A stretch of 42,065 nucleotides of DNA from Myxococcales bacterium (GCA_018780435.1 JADMJS010000376.1:1-42065), one strand, 5' to 3'; positions 8,360 to 16,449 are shown, counted from the first letter of the stretch. A program made the numbers and translations. Notes: generated by a model from the sequence alone, not told the origin.

Positions 8360-8406
8360 CTTCCCTTTTCGAAGCGACGCTCTATGCTTCGCTTCCCTTT
8401 CGGAAG
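8360..8406. promoter_or_regulatory. paired operator-like repeats upstream of the Old Yellow Enzyme
   Basis: Two related 15-mers, CTTCCCTTTTCGAAG (8360-8374) and CTTCCCTTTCGGAAG (8392-8406), are spaced 32 bp apart, about three helical turns. Each has dyad symmetry (CTTC/GAAG or CTTCC/GGAAG). They lie 25-70 bp before the ATG at 8431. The arrangement suggests cooperative binding of a dimeric repressor such as the HxlR/TetR/MarR proteins that commonly control OYE genes; the regulator is not identified. Confidence 0.45.
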
Positions 8407-8430
8407 TAACCCCAACGCGTGCAGGTCATC

Positions 8431-9531
8431 ATGTCCCTCTTCGAACCCTTCCAGCTCGGCGATCTCACCCTCCGTAACCGCGTCGCCATGGCGCCGATGA
8501 CCCGCGCGCGAGCCAACGCGGCAGGGGTCGTTCAGCCGATGACCGCCACCTACTACCGCCAGCGCGCGTCGGCGGGCCTGCTCATCACCGAAGGCACCAA
8601 CATCTCGGCTGATGCCATCGGCAGCCCGCTTACCCCCGGGATCTTCACCGCGGAGCAGACTGCCGCGTGGCGCACTGTGACGGACGCAGTACACGAAGCC
8701 GGCGGCGCCATCGTCATGCAGCTCTGGCACACGGGCCGCGTGGGCCATTCGCTCGTTCGGAACGGCGTCCTGCCGGTGGCGCCGTCCGCGGTCGCCATCG
8801 CCGGTCAGAAGCACTTCACGCCAGAAGGGCCCAAGGATTACGAGGTGCCGCGCGCCCTCGAGACGGCCGAAGTCTGGGCCACCATCGACGACTACGAGCG
8901 CGCCGCGGAGAACGCGAAGTCCGCCGGCTTCGACGGGGTCGAGCTACACGCCGCCTTCGGCTACTTGCCGAACCAGTTCCTCGTCGACGGCGCCAATCAG
9001 CGCACGGACGAGTTCGGTGGCTCGGTCGAAAATCGTGCCCGCTTCGTCATCGAGGTCATGCGCCGCCTCGTGCGCGTGTGGGGTCCGAGCCGCGTCGGGA
9101 TCAAGCTCTCACCGACCATCCCCTACAACGGCATCACGGACTCGAATCCCCTCGCGACCTTCGGCTATCTGCTCGGTCAGTTGAATGAGCTGCCCCTCTC
9201 CTACGTGCAGCTCATGCAGCCGCTCTTCCCAATCGACGCGTTCCCCGCCGAGTCGTGGCCGCGGGACACGATCGAGGCCTTCGGCCCGCTCACGCGCGCG
9301 ACCGTCATGGCGAACGGCGGCTATGACCAGGCCAAGGCCGAAGCGGTCCTCGCGAGCGGCAAGGCCCAGCTCGTGTCCTTCGGTGCGCCTTACGTCGCCA
9401 ATCCGGACCTCGTCGAGCGCTTCCGCGCCGGCGCAGCGCTCGCTATCCCCGATCGCGCCACCATGTTCGGCGGTGGGGAGCACGGGTACATCGACTATCC
9501 GACAGGAACCTCCGTCAGCCATCAGGATTAG
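8431..9531 (+). CDS. NADH:flavin oxidoreductase, Old Yellow Enzyme family
   Basis: 366 residues from ATG 8431 (a GTG at 8419 would add 4). FMN-dependent ene-reductase of the NemA/PETN reductase type. Visible features are the N-terminal MSLFEPFQLG and RNRVAMAPMTR, the flavin-contact LITEGTNIS, QLWHTGR, the active-site strand VELHAAFGYLPNQFL, RTDEFGGSVENRARF and a C-terminal GYIDYP. Length is normal. Odd point: family members normally carry His-x-x-His or His-x-x-Asn here to hold the substrate carbonyl or nitro group; this protein has His173 but Phe176 (codon 8956-8958). Substrate range is therefore probably altered. It acts in the cytosol on activated alkenes or nitro compounds by family knowledge. 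Two operator-like repeats precede it. Confidence 0.93.
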   Translation: MSLFEPFQLGDLTLRNRVAMAPMTRARANAAGVVQPMTATYYRQRASAGLLITEGTNISADAIGSPLTPGIFTAEQTAAWRTVTDAVHEAGGAIVMQLWHTGRVGHSLVRNGVLPVAPSAVAIAGQKHFTPEGPKDYEVPRALETAEVWATIDDYERAAENAKSAGFDGVELHAAFGYLPNQFLVDGANQRTDEFGGSVENRARFVIEVMRRLVRVWGPSRVGIKLSPTIPYNGITDSNPLATFGYLLGQLNELPLSYVQLMQPLFPIDAFPAESWPRDTIEAFGPLTRATVMANGGYDQAKAEAVLASGKAQLVSFGAPYVANPDLVERFRAGAALAIPDRATMFGGGEHGYIDYPTGTSVSHQD

Positions 9532-9591
9532 CCACCGCTCTGAAATCCGGGACTTTTCAAGCCGCCTCTTCTGGGTTAATCCTCCCGCCCC

Positions 9592-10107
9592 ATGAGCAAC
9601 CCTCGCGTATTTTTCGATATCTCCCTCGACGGCCAGCCAGCCGGTCGAATCGTCTTCGAACTCTTCGCCGACGTGGTGCCGCGCACCGCCGAGAACTTCC
9701 GGGCCCTGTGCACCGGGGAGAAGGGCGTCGGCCCTTCCGGCAAGCCGTTGCACTACAAGGGGACGGGCTTTCACCGCATCATCAAGCAGTTCATGTGTCA
9801 GGGCGGCGACTTCACGCGCGGCAACGGCACCGGCGGCGAGTCGATCTACGGCTCGAAGTTCGCGGACGAGAACTTCAACCTGAAGCACACCGAGCCCGGC
9901 CTCCTCTCGATGGCGAACGCCGGCCCGAACACCAACGGCTCGCAGTTCTTCATCACGACCGTGGTGACCTCGTGGCTCGACGGCAAACACGTCGTCTTCG
10001 GTAAGGTCGTCGAAGGCCTCGACGTCGTGAAGAAGATGGAGGCCGTCGGCTCGCAAAGCGGCGCCACGCGCTTCCCCGTCACAATCGCGGACTGCGGCCA
10101 GCTCTGA
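9592..10107 (+). CDS. cyclophilin-type peptidyl-prolyl isomerase, eukaryote-like divergent-loop form
   Basis: 171 residues, no signal peptide, so cytosolic. Full cyclophilin-A-type active site: Arg62 (FHR), Phe67 and Gln70 (QFMCQGGDF), Phe120 (NGSQFF), Trp128 and His133 ([11 protein letters not shown]). Trp128 matches the cyclosporin-binding Trp of eukaryotic forms, whereas many bacterial PpiA/B proteins differ there. It also carries the 7-residue insertion of divergent-loop cyclophilins (PSGKPLH, 48-54) together with Cys40, Cys168 and Glu83. From memory, these are the residues of the redox and loop-displacement switch of plant divergent-loop cyclophilins. Similarity in motif order and length is closer to eukaryotic CypA than to bacterial PPIases, suggesting horizontal origin or an old shared lineage. 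It lies 60 bp after the OYE gene and may share its transcript. Confidence 0.96.
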   Translation: MSNPRVFFDISLDGQPAGRIVFELFADVVPRTAENFRALCTGEKGVGPSGKPLHYKGTGFHRIIKQFMCQGGDFTRGNGTGGESIYGSKFADENFNLKHTEPGLLSMANAGPNTNGSQFFITTVVTSWLDGKHVVFGKVVEGLDVVKKMEAVGSQSGATRFPVTIADCGQL

Positions 10108-10112
10108 GCCGT

Positions 10113-10137
10113 CAGCTTGGGGGGAGGCGACAAGCTG
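10113..10137 (+). terminator. stem-loop after the cyclophilin gene
   Basis: Perfect arms CAGCTTG (10113-10119) and CAAGCTG (10131-10137), starting 5 bp after the cyclophilin stop, followed by a C-run but no T-tract. Possible transcription end; weak without a U-rich tail. Confidence 0.4.
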
Positions 10138-10170
10138 CCGCGTCCCCCCGGTTCGCTGTGATCCACTCGA

Positions 10171-10488
10171 GTGCGAGTGGCCGGTCACGTCATGCTCGCA
10201 TTCGAGGACTCGTCCCACGGCGGGCACGGGGTCGCGCTCGTCAATCCCATGAACCACTGTGGGATCACCATCGGCCTCGAAGGAAGTCTTGAGCTTCACC
10301 CCTACGCCTGGCTGACCGCCAGCGCGAACGTCGACGTTCCAACTGACGGCGACCGACTCTACGCCGCCGTGTCGGCGGGAGTCCGAGTCCCGAACGACCT
10401 CATCGCGCTCGGAGCCGATGTGGTCATCCCTTTCGCTGAAGACCCGCGCTTCGTTAGTGGTCGTGTGAGCGTCGCGTCGCGCTCCTGA
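10171..10488 (+). CDS. hypothetical protein, possibly a fragment of an outer-membrane beta-barrel
   Basis: 105 residues from GTG 10171; an in-frame stop lies just upstream (10159-10161), so the frame cannot extend. No signal peptide. The sequence shows alternating polar/hydrophobic strands (CGITIGLEGSLELHPYAWL, YAAVSAGVRVPNDLIALGADVVIPF) like the last strands of an outer-membrane beta-barrel, which suggests a remnant of a longer gene. No family is recognised. Codon use is compatible with coding. Confidence 0.4.
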   Translation: MRVAGHVMLAFEDSSHGGHGVALVNPMNHCGITIGLEGSLELHPYAWLTASANVDVPTDGDRLYAAVSAGVRVPNDLIALGADVVIPFAEDPRFVSGRVSVASRS

Positions 10489-10637
10489 GCCAGCTCGTTC
10501 GACTGTCCTGCGTACTTGTCACCTGCCGCGTCTCGCTGTGGGGCGGATTCGACCCAGGCCGTGCGCTCCTTTCGGCCACGACGACGTCCGCGGCGCAGGC
10601 CATCCCTGGCATGGCGGCTGCTCCTGTCGAGGGAGCT

Positions 10638-10650
10638 GGCTCCAGGAGCC
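10638..10650. promoter_or_regulatory. short dyad upstream of the cysteine protease
   Basis: GGCTCC and GGAGCC around a single A, about 40 bp before the ATG at 10692 and ahead of a GGGAG ribosome-binding site. Could be an operator; function unproven. Confidence 0.25.
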
Positions 10651-10691
10651 GGTATGAACCACTTCAATGCGATCAGTAGGGAGAATCCACA

Positions 10692-12026
10692 ATGAAGTCA
10701 GATATGTACCGTCTTCTCTCGTCGTCGGCGACGGGACTCCTTCTCAGCACCACCGCGGTCGCCGCGCCGACGATGAGTGGATCGTCCATGACCTTTGGAA
10801 CGATGGGCACCCTCTCTGGTGCCGTGTCGCCAACCTTGGGCGCTTGCACAGTCACCTACCTGAACGGGAGTCGACAGTCCGTGCTGTCGTGCTCTACGAA
10901 CACGGGCGATCTCTGCTGCGACTACGACGAGTGGGAGTCGGGCGCGAACTGCAAGACCTCGTGTAGCTGCGAGCGCACCGGCGAACGCGACGTCACCGTC
11001 GTCGACGCGTCCTACCCGACGTTGCTACGCGGCGTGCCGGTCCTCTTTCAGTTCGACACGAAGCCGACTCGGGACGCCTATGCGCCGGTCGGATGTGGGC
11101 CGGTCGCCGTCGCCCAGCTCATGCTCTGGTACCACGGGCTCGGCTGGACCGGCCTCGCCGCCAACTACGAGGCGTCGGGCCTCATCGACTGGGAGGCCCT
11201 GACGGGCGACCTCGCGAGCAGCGCCTACCTCGATACCTGGGTTCGAAACAACGCGTCCCCGACCTTCATGAGCCAGGTCCAGCGTGGGATCGAGGACTTC
11301 GTGAACGACCAGGGTTATGACGTCGAGGTGGCCCACTACGAAGTCAAAGACGAGGCCTCCGGTGACGCGATTGGCGCGGACACGGCGATGGGGCACATCA
11401 CGAACGCCGTCTCGAACGGGCGACCCGTCGTCATCGGTTACGACGTCGACTACGACGCGGGTGGCGGCATCGGCGGTGGCGGCGACGACCTCGGCTACAT
11501 CGACCACTATGGCCTCGTGGTCGGCTTCGACGAGTCGACGGATCCGCCGCAGATCATCGTCAACGTCGGCTGGGGCGCGTGGGACTCGTCGGGCGATGGC
11601 TACACCGAGACCTATGACTTCGTGGTTGGGTCCGGCAAGCTCCACCTCTGGACCGTCAAGCTCGACGCCGCCGACAAGGACCTCGGCTCTGGGATCTGCC
11701 CCGCCGATAGCTGGGACGTCCTCTATGACCCGCTCGTCGCCGTCATCGAGAAGTCGAGCGGCACCTCCACGGAGTACGTGGGCGTCACCTTCGCGTCGGC
11801 TGGCTATGACGGCTACCCGGTGGCGCAGCGCTTCATGTCTGGTGAGCGGTGCGACGCCATCGGCGGCGAGGTGAGCCACGTCGAGACCGAGTCCTACACC
11901 TACACCGAGTCGGCCTCGTGCAGCGTCCTCTACGCCGCCTATCAATCGATGCAAGATGGCACTTTCGGCGACGATCTCGACGCTGGGCTCGACGATGACG
12001 GGATCCTCGACCCCATCTACCCCTAA
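10692..12026 (+). CDS. secreted papain-fold cysteine protease, C10/C39-like
   Basis: 444 residues from ATG 10692, with GGGAG 8 bp upstream. Signal peptide about 1-25 (hydrophobic LLSSSATGLLLSTTAVAA, cut near AVAA-P). Residues 50-95 form a Cys-rich segment with eight cysteines, possibly a disulfide-bonded propeptide. The catalytic part shows PVGCGPVAVAQLMLWYH (nucleophile Cys135), DHYGLVVGFD (His272) and NVGWGAWDSSGDGYTETYDF (Asn291 region). This order is typical of streptopain-type C10 and related C39_2 peptidases. A Gly-rich loop (256-265) precedes His272. The last ~90 residues are acidic. By inference it is exported and digests extracellular or prey proteins; the specific substrate is unknown. 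It appears monocistronic. Confidence 0.82.
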   Translation: MKSDMYRLLSSSATGLLLSTTAVAAPTMSGSSMTFGTMGTLSGAVSPTLGACTVTYLNGSRQSVLSCSTNTGDLCCDYDEWESGANCKTSCSCERTGERDVTVVDASYPTLLRGVPVLFQFDTKPTRDAYAPVGCGPVAVAQLMLWYHGLGWTGLAANYEASGLIDWEALTGDLASSAYLDTWVRNNASPTFMSQVQRGIEDFVNDQGYDVEVAHYEVKDEASGDAIGADTAMGHITNAVSNGRPVVIGYDVDYDAGGGIGGGGDDLGYIDHYGLVVGFDESTDPPQIIVNVGWGAWDSSGDGYTETYDFVVGSGKLHLWTVKLDAADKDLGSGICPADSWDVLYDPLVAVIEKSSGTSTEYVGVTFASAGYDGYPVAQRFMSGERCDAIGGEVSHVETESYTYTESASCSVLYAAYQSMQDGTFGDDLDAGLDDDGILDPIYP

Positions 12027-12031
12027 ACACG

Positions 12032-12047
12032 GTTGACTGAAGTCAAC
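12032..12047. promoter_or_regulatory. 16-bp dyad between protease and ASH-like lipoprotein genes
   Basis: GTTGACT and AGTCAAC separated by GA, beginning 6 bp after the protease stop and 20 bp before the next ATG. The 2-nt spacer is too short for a stable terminator loop, so an operator for a dimeric regulator is more likely. Confidence 0.4.
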
Positions 12048-12066
12048 GATCGACTCCAATACCGCC

Positions 12067-14520
12067 ATGCGTCGTCAGCCAGAACTTCCCTCACCGGAGC
12101 GGAATCGCTACGACGCTGGAGGTCCCTTGCCGACTCGCCGCTACCGGCTCCACTCACGCTTCCTCTTGCCCTGTGTGTTGTCGCTGAGCGCCGCCTGCAC
12201 CGCGGACACGACGGCCCGAGGCGTCAGCGATGTCGACCGCTCAAGTGACGAGATCAGCGTCCCGGACGGCCTCGATGACCCGTCGGACTCGACACCACTC
12301 GATCTCAAGTCAGAGGCAGGCGGTTTCGGCGCTGTACCGGTCGGTGACGAGAAGACGCTGCGATTTCAAGTTGTTAACGCTCGCACGGGCGCCGTCGTCC
12401 TCCTGGCTCCGGTCATCGAAGCCATCCCCGGCGTCCCCTCGGACCACGTCACGGCCTTCTCCATCACCGGCGCGTGGGAGGGGGTACGGTCACTCGAGCC
12501 CGGCGGCTCGCTGGAGTTCGACGTGACCTTCGCGCCAACAGCCCTCGTCGCGGTGGAGGGTCCCCTGGCGGCGCTCCGCATCGACGTCGGTGGCGAGGCT
12601 CCACTTCGCCTCGATCTCGACGCCAAGGCGACCTTCGCGTTGGCGGAGGTGAGCACGCCCTCGCTCGTCCTCACGCAGGCGCCGCTTACCACGACGGCGA
12701 CACCGTTCACCGTGACGAACCGAGGGAACATCCCCCTCGAGCTGACGAGCGTCACTTTGGCGGAGTTCAGCGCGCCGGTTTTCTCGGTCGCGTTCGTTGG
12801 ACCGCTCTCGATCCCACCTGGAGAGGCGATCTCGGTCGACCTCGTCGTTACCATGACGGAGGGACCGCCGGGTGAAGCGCTCACGGGCGAGATCGTGGTG
12901 ACCTCGTCATCCGTCGATGGCGTCCTTCGCGTCCCCGTGCAAACTTGGAGATCGTTTATAGGCCATTGTAATCCTATTGTCGAGACGCCAGTCATCGACT
13001 TCGGGCTACGACCCGTGGGCAGCGTATCGGTGAAATCCGTCGTCGTGCGGAACGTTGGCGGATGGCCGTGTTCGTTCGCCGACGTTCGAATCAGCGACCA
13101 ATCGACCACGACCGAGCCGCCGAGCGAATGCAAGATCGCATTCGTGAGTGAGTCCTTTGGGTCGCCCTTTGAGATCGTGTCGTTGCCACCCGCGATAGCA
13201 GACGGGGTCCTGCCGGGAGACGCCGTGGAGATCGGGATCGCCTACAGCCCCGTCGAATCCATCTTCATATCGACGCAGGGTTCACCTTCGACGAACTTGG
13301 CGGCGCTGCAGGTCCTCTTCTTCGACAGCAGCCTCCCGACGGTGAACGGACCCGAGCTCGTCGCGGCTCCACCCGGCGATTCCGGGACGACGATGGGGTG
13401 CAACCTCCTCGCGTCGAGTATGGCTCCCTGGACCGTTACCGGCGCGCTGGTTCCCACGCCCCTGGGCTGCGAGACGTCCGCCACCATCACGATCGAACCG
13501 AACGCCGCCTTCGCGGACGAACTCCTGCCCGTCTGCGACATCGTGCTCGATGGCGAGTGCGGTGGTGGTGTGGAGATCGTGTCGACGGCCGGGGTCGGCG
13601 GCTGCGCCCCCGGTGCGCCCGTCGCGACAGGGCCGATCTCCGTCCTTCTGCGCTTCGCTCCCAAGGAGGACGCTCTCGCGTACCAGAAGTGCCACCTCGC
13701 GATCTCGACCAGCTCTACGTCGCTTCCCGTGTCCACTGCGACACTTCCTGTACCTGCCACGGTACGCAGCGAATGGATCACCGACGTGACGCCGGGCACG
13801 ATCTGGATCGCCGCGGACGAGCTGCCGACCGACGCCGAACGCCAGGCCCTCGCCGCCGAGTTGGACGTGCTGACCGCCCACGTCCTCGCCGCGACGCCGC
13901 TCCCACTCGTGGTCGTCCTGGGACCCAATGGCGACGAAGCGCTCGACGCGAAGAACGAGCTCTTGGCGATCGCGAGCACCGTCGTCGAGAGCGCCTTCTC
14001 GAAGGACCAGAACCCAACGCACGAGTTCCTCACGAACCTCGCGGCCACTCCGTTCGCCCCCACCGACGCAGGGCTGCTCATTCTCCGCCATGGAGACGAC
14101 GTGTTCGGTGAGACCGTCGAGAGCTTCCTTCAAGAGGAGTCCATCGTCGTCGTCTCCGGGGGAGCTACGGGGTGCAGTCACCTCGGGGTTTCGATCCCCG
14201 CAGCCCCGCTCACGGCGGCGGCCGTTTCGCCCGACCGCCAGCTCAGCTTGTGCGAACCGGGCTGGGGTGGGACCGCCGGTAGCGCGCTGGTGGAAGCCGT
14301 CTTAAAGCGGCGCACGACCTACGAGATCCCGGTCGCCGTGCTCGACGGACCTCAGGAGGCCTCGGTCGAGTTCGAGGGGGGCCCGTGCGAAGGCGGCTGG
14401 ACCCTCGACCTGTCCGCGGACACGTTGACCTACACCTTGACCTTCGATCCGAGCGGCCCCTGCATGCCCGAGCCGGGCGAATCCTTCGAGCTCGTGCTCA
14501 CCCCGGTCTGTCAGCCCTGA
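12067..14520 (+). CDS. large lipoprotein with choice-of-anchor-D / ASH-like repeats
   Basis: 817 residues from ATG 12067. The basic segment (TRRYRLHSR), hydrophobic stretch and lipobox SAAC (Cys44) mark a lipoprotein; TTG 12127, with GGAGG just upstream, would give a more usual signal-peptide length. At least two immunoglobulin-like repeats begin FGAVPVGDEKTLRFQVVN and IDFGLRPVGSVSVKSVVV, matching the F/G-x-V-x-V-G-x-x-x-x-x-x-x-V-x-N pattern of choice-of-anchor-D/ASH domains. The C-terminal ~270 residues have alternating strand/helix patterns (LPLVVVLGP, DAGLLILRHGDD, SIVVVSGG) like a VWA-type Rossmann domain, but I see no DxSxS metal site. Many Cys residues suggest disulfides. Likely a surface anchor or scaffold protein; function unknown. 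Confidence 0.78.
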   Translation: MRRQPELPSPERNRYDAGGPLPTRRYRLHSRFLLPCVLSLSAACTADTTARGVSDVDRSSDEISVPDGLDDPSDSTPLDLKSEAGGFGAVPVGDEKTLRFQVVNARTGAVVLLAPVIEAIPGVPSDHVTAFSITGAWEGVRSLEPGGSLEFDVTFAPTALVAVEGPLAALRIDVGGEAPLRLDLDAKATFALAEVSTPSLVLTQAPLTTTATPFTVTNRGNIPLELTSVTLAEFSAPVFSVAFVGPLSIPPGEAISVDLVVTMTEGPPGEALTGEIVVTSSSVDGVLRVPVQTWRSFIGHCNPIVETPVIDFGLRPVGSVSVKSVVVRNVGGWPCSFADVRISDQSTTTEPPSECKIAFVSESFGSPFEIVSLPPAIADGVLPGDAVEIGIAYSPVESIFISTQGSPSTNLAALQVLFFDSSLPTVNGPELVAAPPGDSGTTMGCNLLASSMAPWTVTGALVPTPLGCETSATITIEPNAAFADELLPVCDIVLDGECGGGVEIVSTAGVGGCAPGAPVATGPISVLLRFAPKEDALAYQKCHLAISTSSTSLPVSTATLPVPATVRSEWITDVTPGTIWIAADELPTDAERQALAAELDVLTAHVLAATPLPLVVVLGPNGDEALDAKNELLAIASTVVESAFSKDQNPTHEFLTNLAATPFAPTDAGLLILRHGDDVFGETVESFLQEESIVVVSGGATGCSHLGVSIPAAPLTAAAVSPDRQLSLCEPGWGGTAGSALVEAVLKRRTTYEIPVAVLDGPQEASVEFEGGPCEGGWTLDLSADTLTYTLTFDPSGPCMPEPGESFELVLTPVCQP

Positions 14521-14536
14521 TCACATCCAGCTTTAT

Positions 14537-14620
14537 CGAATGAACGTTCGGTCGATTTTGTCTTGACCCCGGCTCACGCGGGCGACATGGTGGATTCGAC
14601 CGAATGAACGTTCGGTCGAA
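14537..14620. promoter_or_regulatory. two TetR-type operators flanking a promoter
   Basis: The 19-mer CGAATGAACGTTCGGTCGA occurs at 14537-14555 and identically at 14601-14619, 64 bp apart. The second lies in a longer perfect dyad with arms TTCGACCGAA and TTCGGTCGAA (14595-14604 and 14611-14620). A TTGACC at 14563-14568 between them is a candidate -35 element; no clear -10 is visible. TetR-family repressors bind such dyads, and a TetR gene lies second downstream (15792), so autoregulation of this operon is a reasonable inference. Confidence 0.72.
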
Positions 14621-14647
14621 TAACTCCACGACCCGAGAGCGACATCC

Positions 14648-15757
14648 ATGAAGCCAGCCCGACTCCTCCCGGCCCTCGCCCTATCCTGCTTGTCCCTGAC
14701 CGCGGTCGGTTGCTGGGATCTGCCTCCCGGCGACAAGACCTCGCCGTACTTCTGGAGCGATCTCTTCCTTGAGAAGTACGCGGACGAGCTGGTCCTGACC
14801 GAGCTCGAGGCCGGACCAACACCGCTCGCGACGCCGCGTACCGTGCTCTTGATCACGGGCGTGACCATCAAGGCGCAGTGGTTTGACCCGATCATCGCCA
14901 GGCTCATGCGCGACGGGTTCCAACCGGTGGTGTGGGAGCCGCCGGCACTCCTCAGCGGCTCGCTCTTCGAGGCGTCCGAGCAGCTCGGCGACGTCGTTGC
15001 GGGGCTGCTCGCGGAGACCGGTGAGTCGAAGATCGACATCCTCGCCGAGTGCACCGGCGGCGTCATCGCACGCCACTACATCCAGTCGCTCGGCGGCGCG
15101 GACAAGGTCTCGCGCCTCGTCACCTTCGTATCGCCCCAGAACGGCATCGCGAAGGCGTCGTTCGCCGCGGCCATCGCCGGCTGGCCCGCGCTCGACGACC
15201 TCACGCCGGGCAGCGACTTCCTGACCGCCGTGAACTCGGTGCCCCTCCCGACGGGCGTGCCCGTCACGTCCATCTACACCTGCACCGACGAGTACATTCA
15301 GCCCTTCGAGACCTCAATCATCCCGGGCGCGACCAACATCGGGCTCTGCGACGGCTTCGTGGGCCACTTCCAGACCTTCTACGACCCCAGCATCTACCTC
15401 GTCATGCACGCTGCGCTCACGGAGCCCCTGCCGGTCGAATCGGAGCCGCTAGTCGAAGCGGACCCGCTGGTGCAGGAAGTGCCCGAAGTTGAGCCCGAGC
15501 TAGAAAACGCCCCCGACGTCAATGAACCCGAGGACTTGAACCGCGCCCCCGCCGCACGCGACACCACGGCCGAAGCGGGCGCCGAGGCGACAATCGACGA
15601 CGAAAAGGACGACGATCGCGGTGGCCGACGCCGTGGCGTGAACGCCTTCGGCTGCACGACAGCAGCCGGGTCCGCGCGCGGCCCGGACAGCACGGCGCTT
15701 CTCTTTGGCGTCGGGCTCCTCGTGCTTGGTCTTCGTCGCCGGAACCTGCGCGTTTGA
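14648..15757 (+). CDS. lipase-like lipoprotein with Cys nucleophile and MYXO-CTERM-like tail
   Basis: 369 residues from ATG 14648. N-terminal signal with lipobox AVGC (Cys22). Residues 65-260 follow the alpha/beta-hydrolase lipase pattern: strand VLLITGVTIKAQWFDPII, then VVWEPP, then the elbow DILAECTGGVIARHYIQ. In class-I/II lipases this elbow is GHSxGG; here Ser is replaced by Cys135 (TGC at 15050-15052) and the preceding His by Glu. Residues 275-345 are an acidic Pro/Glu-rich stalk. The C-terminus has a Cys, a hydrophobic helix (ALLFGVGLLVLGL) and a final RRR, as in MYXO-CTERM surface-sorting signals. Catalysis may be lost or changed. It leads the putative TetR operon and lies directly after the two operators. 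Confidence 0.82.
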   Translation: MKPARLLPALALSCLSLTAVGCWDLPPGDKTSPYFWSDLFLEKYADELVLTELEAGPTPLATPRTVLLITGVTIKAQWFDPIIARLMRDGFQPVVWEPPALLSGSLFEASEQLGDVVAGLLAETGESKIDILAECTGGVIARHYIQSLGGADKVSRLVTFVSPQNGIAKASFAAAIAGWPALDDLTPGSDFLTAVNSVPLPTGVPVTSIYTCTDEYIQPFETSIIPGATNIGLCDGFVGHFQTFYDPSIYLVMHAALTEPLPVESEPLVEADPLVQEVPEVEPELENAPDVNEPEDLNRAPAARDTTAEAGAEATIDDEKDDDRGGRRRGVNAFGCTTAAGSARGPDSTALLFGVGLLVLGLRRRNLRV

Positions 15758-15791
15758 CACCCACCGCCCCGCTTTCGCACCATCGCCGTCG

Positions 15792-16394
15792 ATGAACGCT
15801 CCTAAGCCACCGCGCGGCCGTCCAGCGCTCCCCGAAGAACGGCGCGACGCCATCCTCGACGCCGCGCTTCAGTGTTTCGTCACGCAAGGCTTCCACGGCA
15901 CGGCGGTCCCCGAGATCTCGCGTCGTGCCGGCATCGCGACGGGCACGCTCTATCACTACTTTCCGAGCAAGGAGGCCATCGTCAACGCGCTCTTCCGGAA
16001 GTGGAAGGAGGCCATCGGCGCGCGCGTCCTGACGGCGTTCCCGCCGGGTGTCACGGTCCGCGAGCAGTTCAGCGCGGTGTGGCGCACGATGGCGGACTTC
16101 GCGCTCAACCACCCGGAAGCGTTCGCGTTCCTCGAACTCCATCACCACCGGCCCTACCTCGATGCTGAGAGCCTCGCCATGGAGAACCGGCTCAAGGACT
16201 TCGGCGCCACGATGGTCAGCGCGGCCCAGTCGCAAGGTGTCATCAAGCCGGGCCCCCCGGCGCTTTTGATGGAGCTCGTCTTCGGCGCCTTCAACGGCAT
16301 GATGCGGGCGCACTACGAAGGCCGACTGACGCTGACGACCGAACTTCGCACCCTCGCCGAAGGGGCGTGCTGGGACATCGTCGCCGCGCGGTGA
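15792..16394 (+). CDS. TetR/AcrR-family transcriptional regulator
   Basis: 200 residues from ATG 15792. Upstream in-frame starts would overlap the lipase gene. The N-terminal DNA-binding domain is clear: RRDAILDAALQCFVTQGFHGTAVPEISRR and the recognition helix GIATGTLYHYFPSKEAIV (about residues 15-60). The C-terminal ligand domain is divergent, with a His-rich segment (LELHHHRPYLD). It lies 34 bp after the lipase gene and is probably cotranscribed. The likely operators are at 14537-14620. Because an RND efflux operon starts about 750 bp downstream, it may also control efflux, as AcrR-type regulators do; this is inference. Confidence 0.95.
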   Translation: MNAPKPPRGRPALPEERRDAILDAALQCFVTQGFHGTAVPEISRRAGIATGTLYHYFPSKEAIVNALFRKWKEAIGARVLTAFPPGVTVREQFSAVWRTMADFALNHPEAFAFLELHHHRPYLDAESLAMENRLKDFGATMVSAAQSQGVIKPGPPALLMELVFGAFNGMMRAHYEGRLTLTTELRTLAEGACWDIVAAR

Positions 16395-16449
16395 GCTCGC
16401 AACGAGTGACCGACTTGCGGTCGCCCGCCGCGACTGGAACCTTGTGACG

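Noticed and set aside
11025..12068. 347-codon minus-strand frame
   Set aside because: Antisense to the cysteine protease, which has a signal peptide and catalytic motifs.
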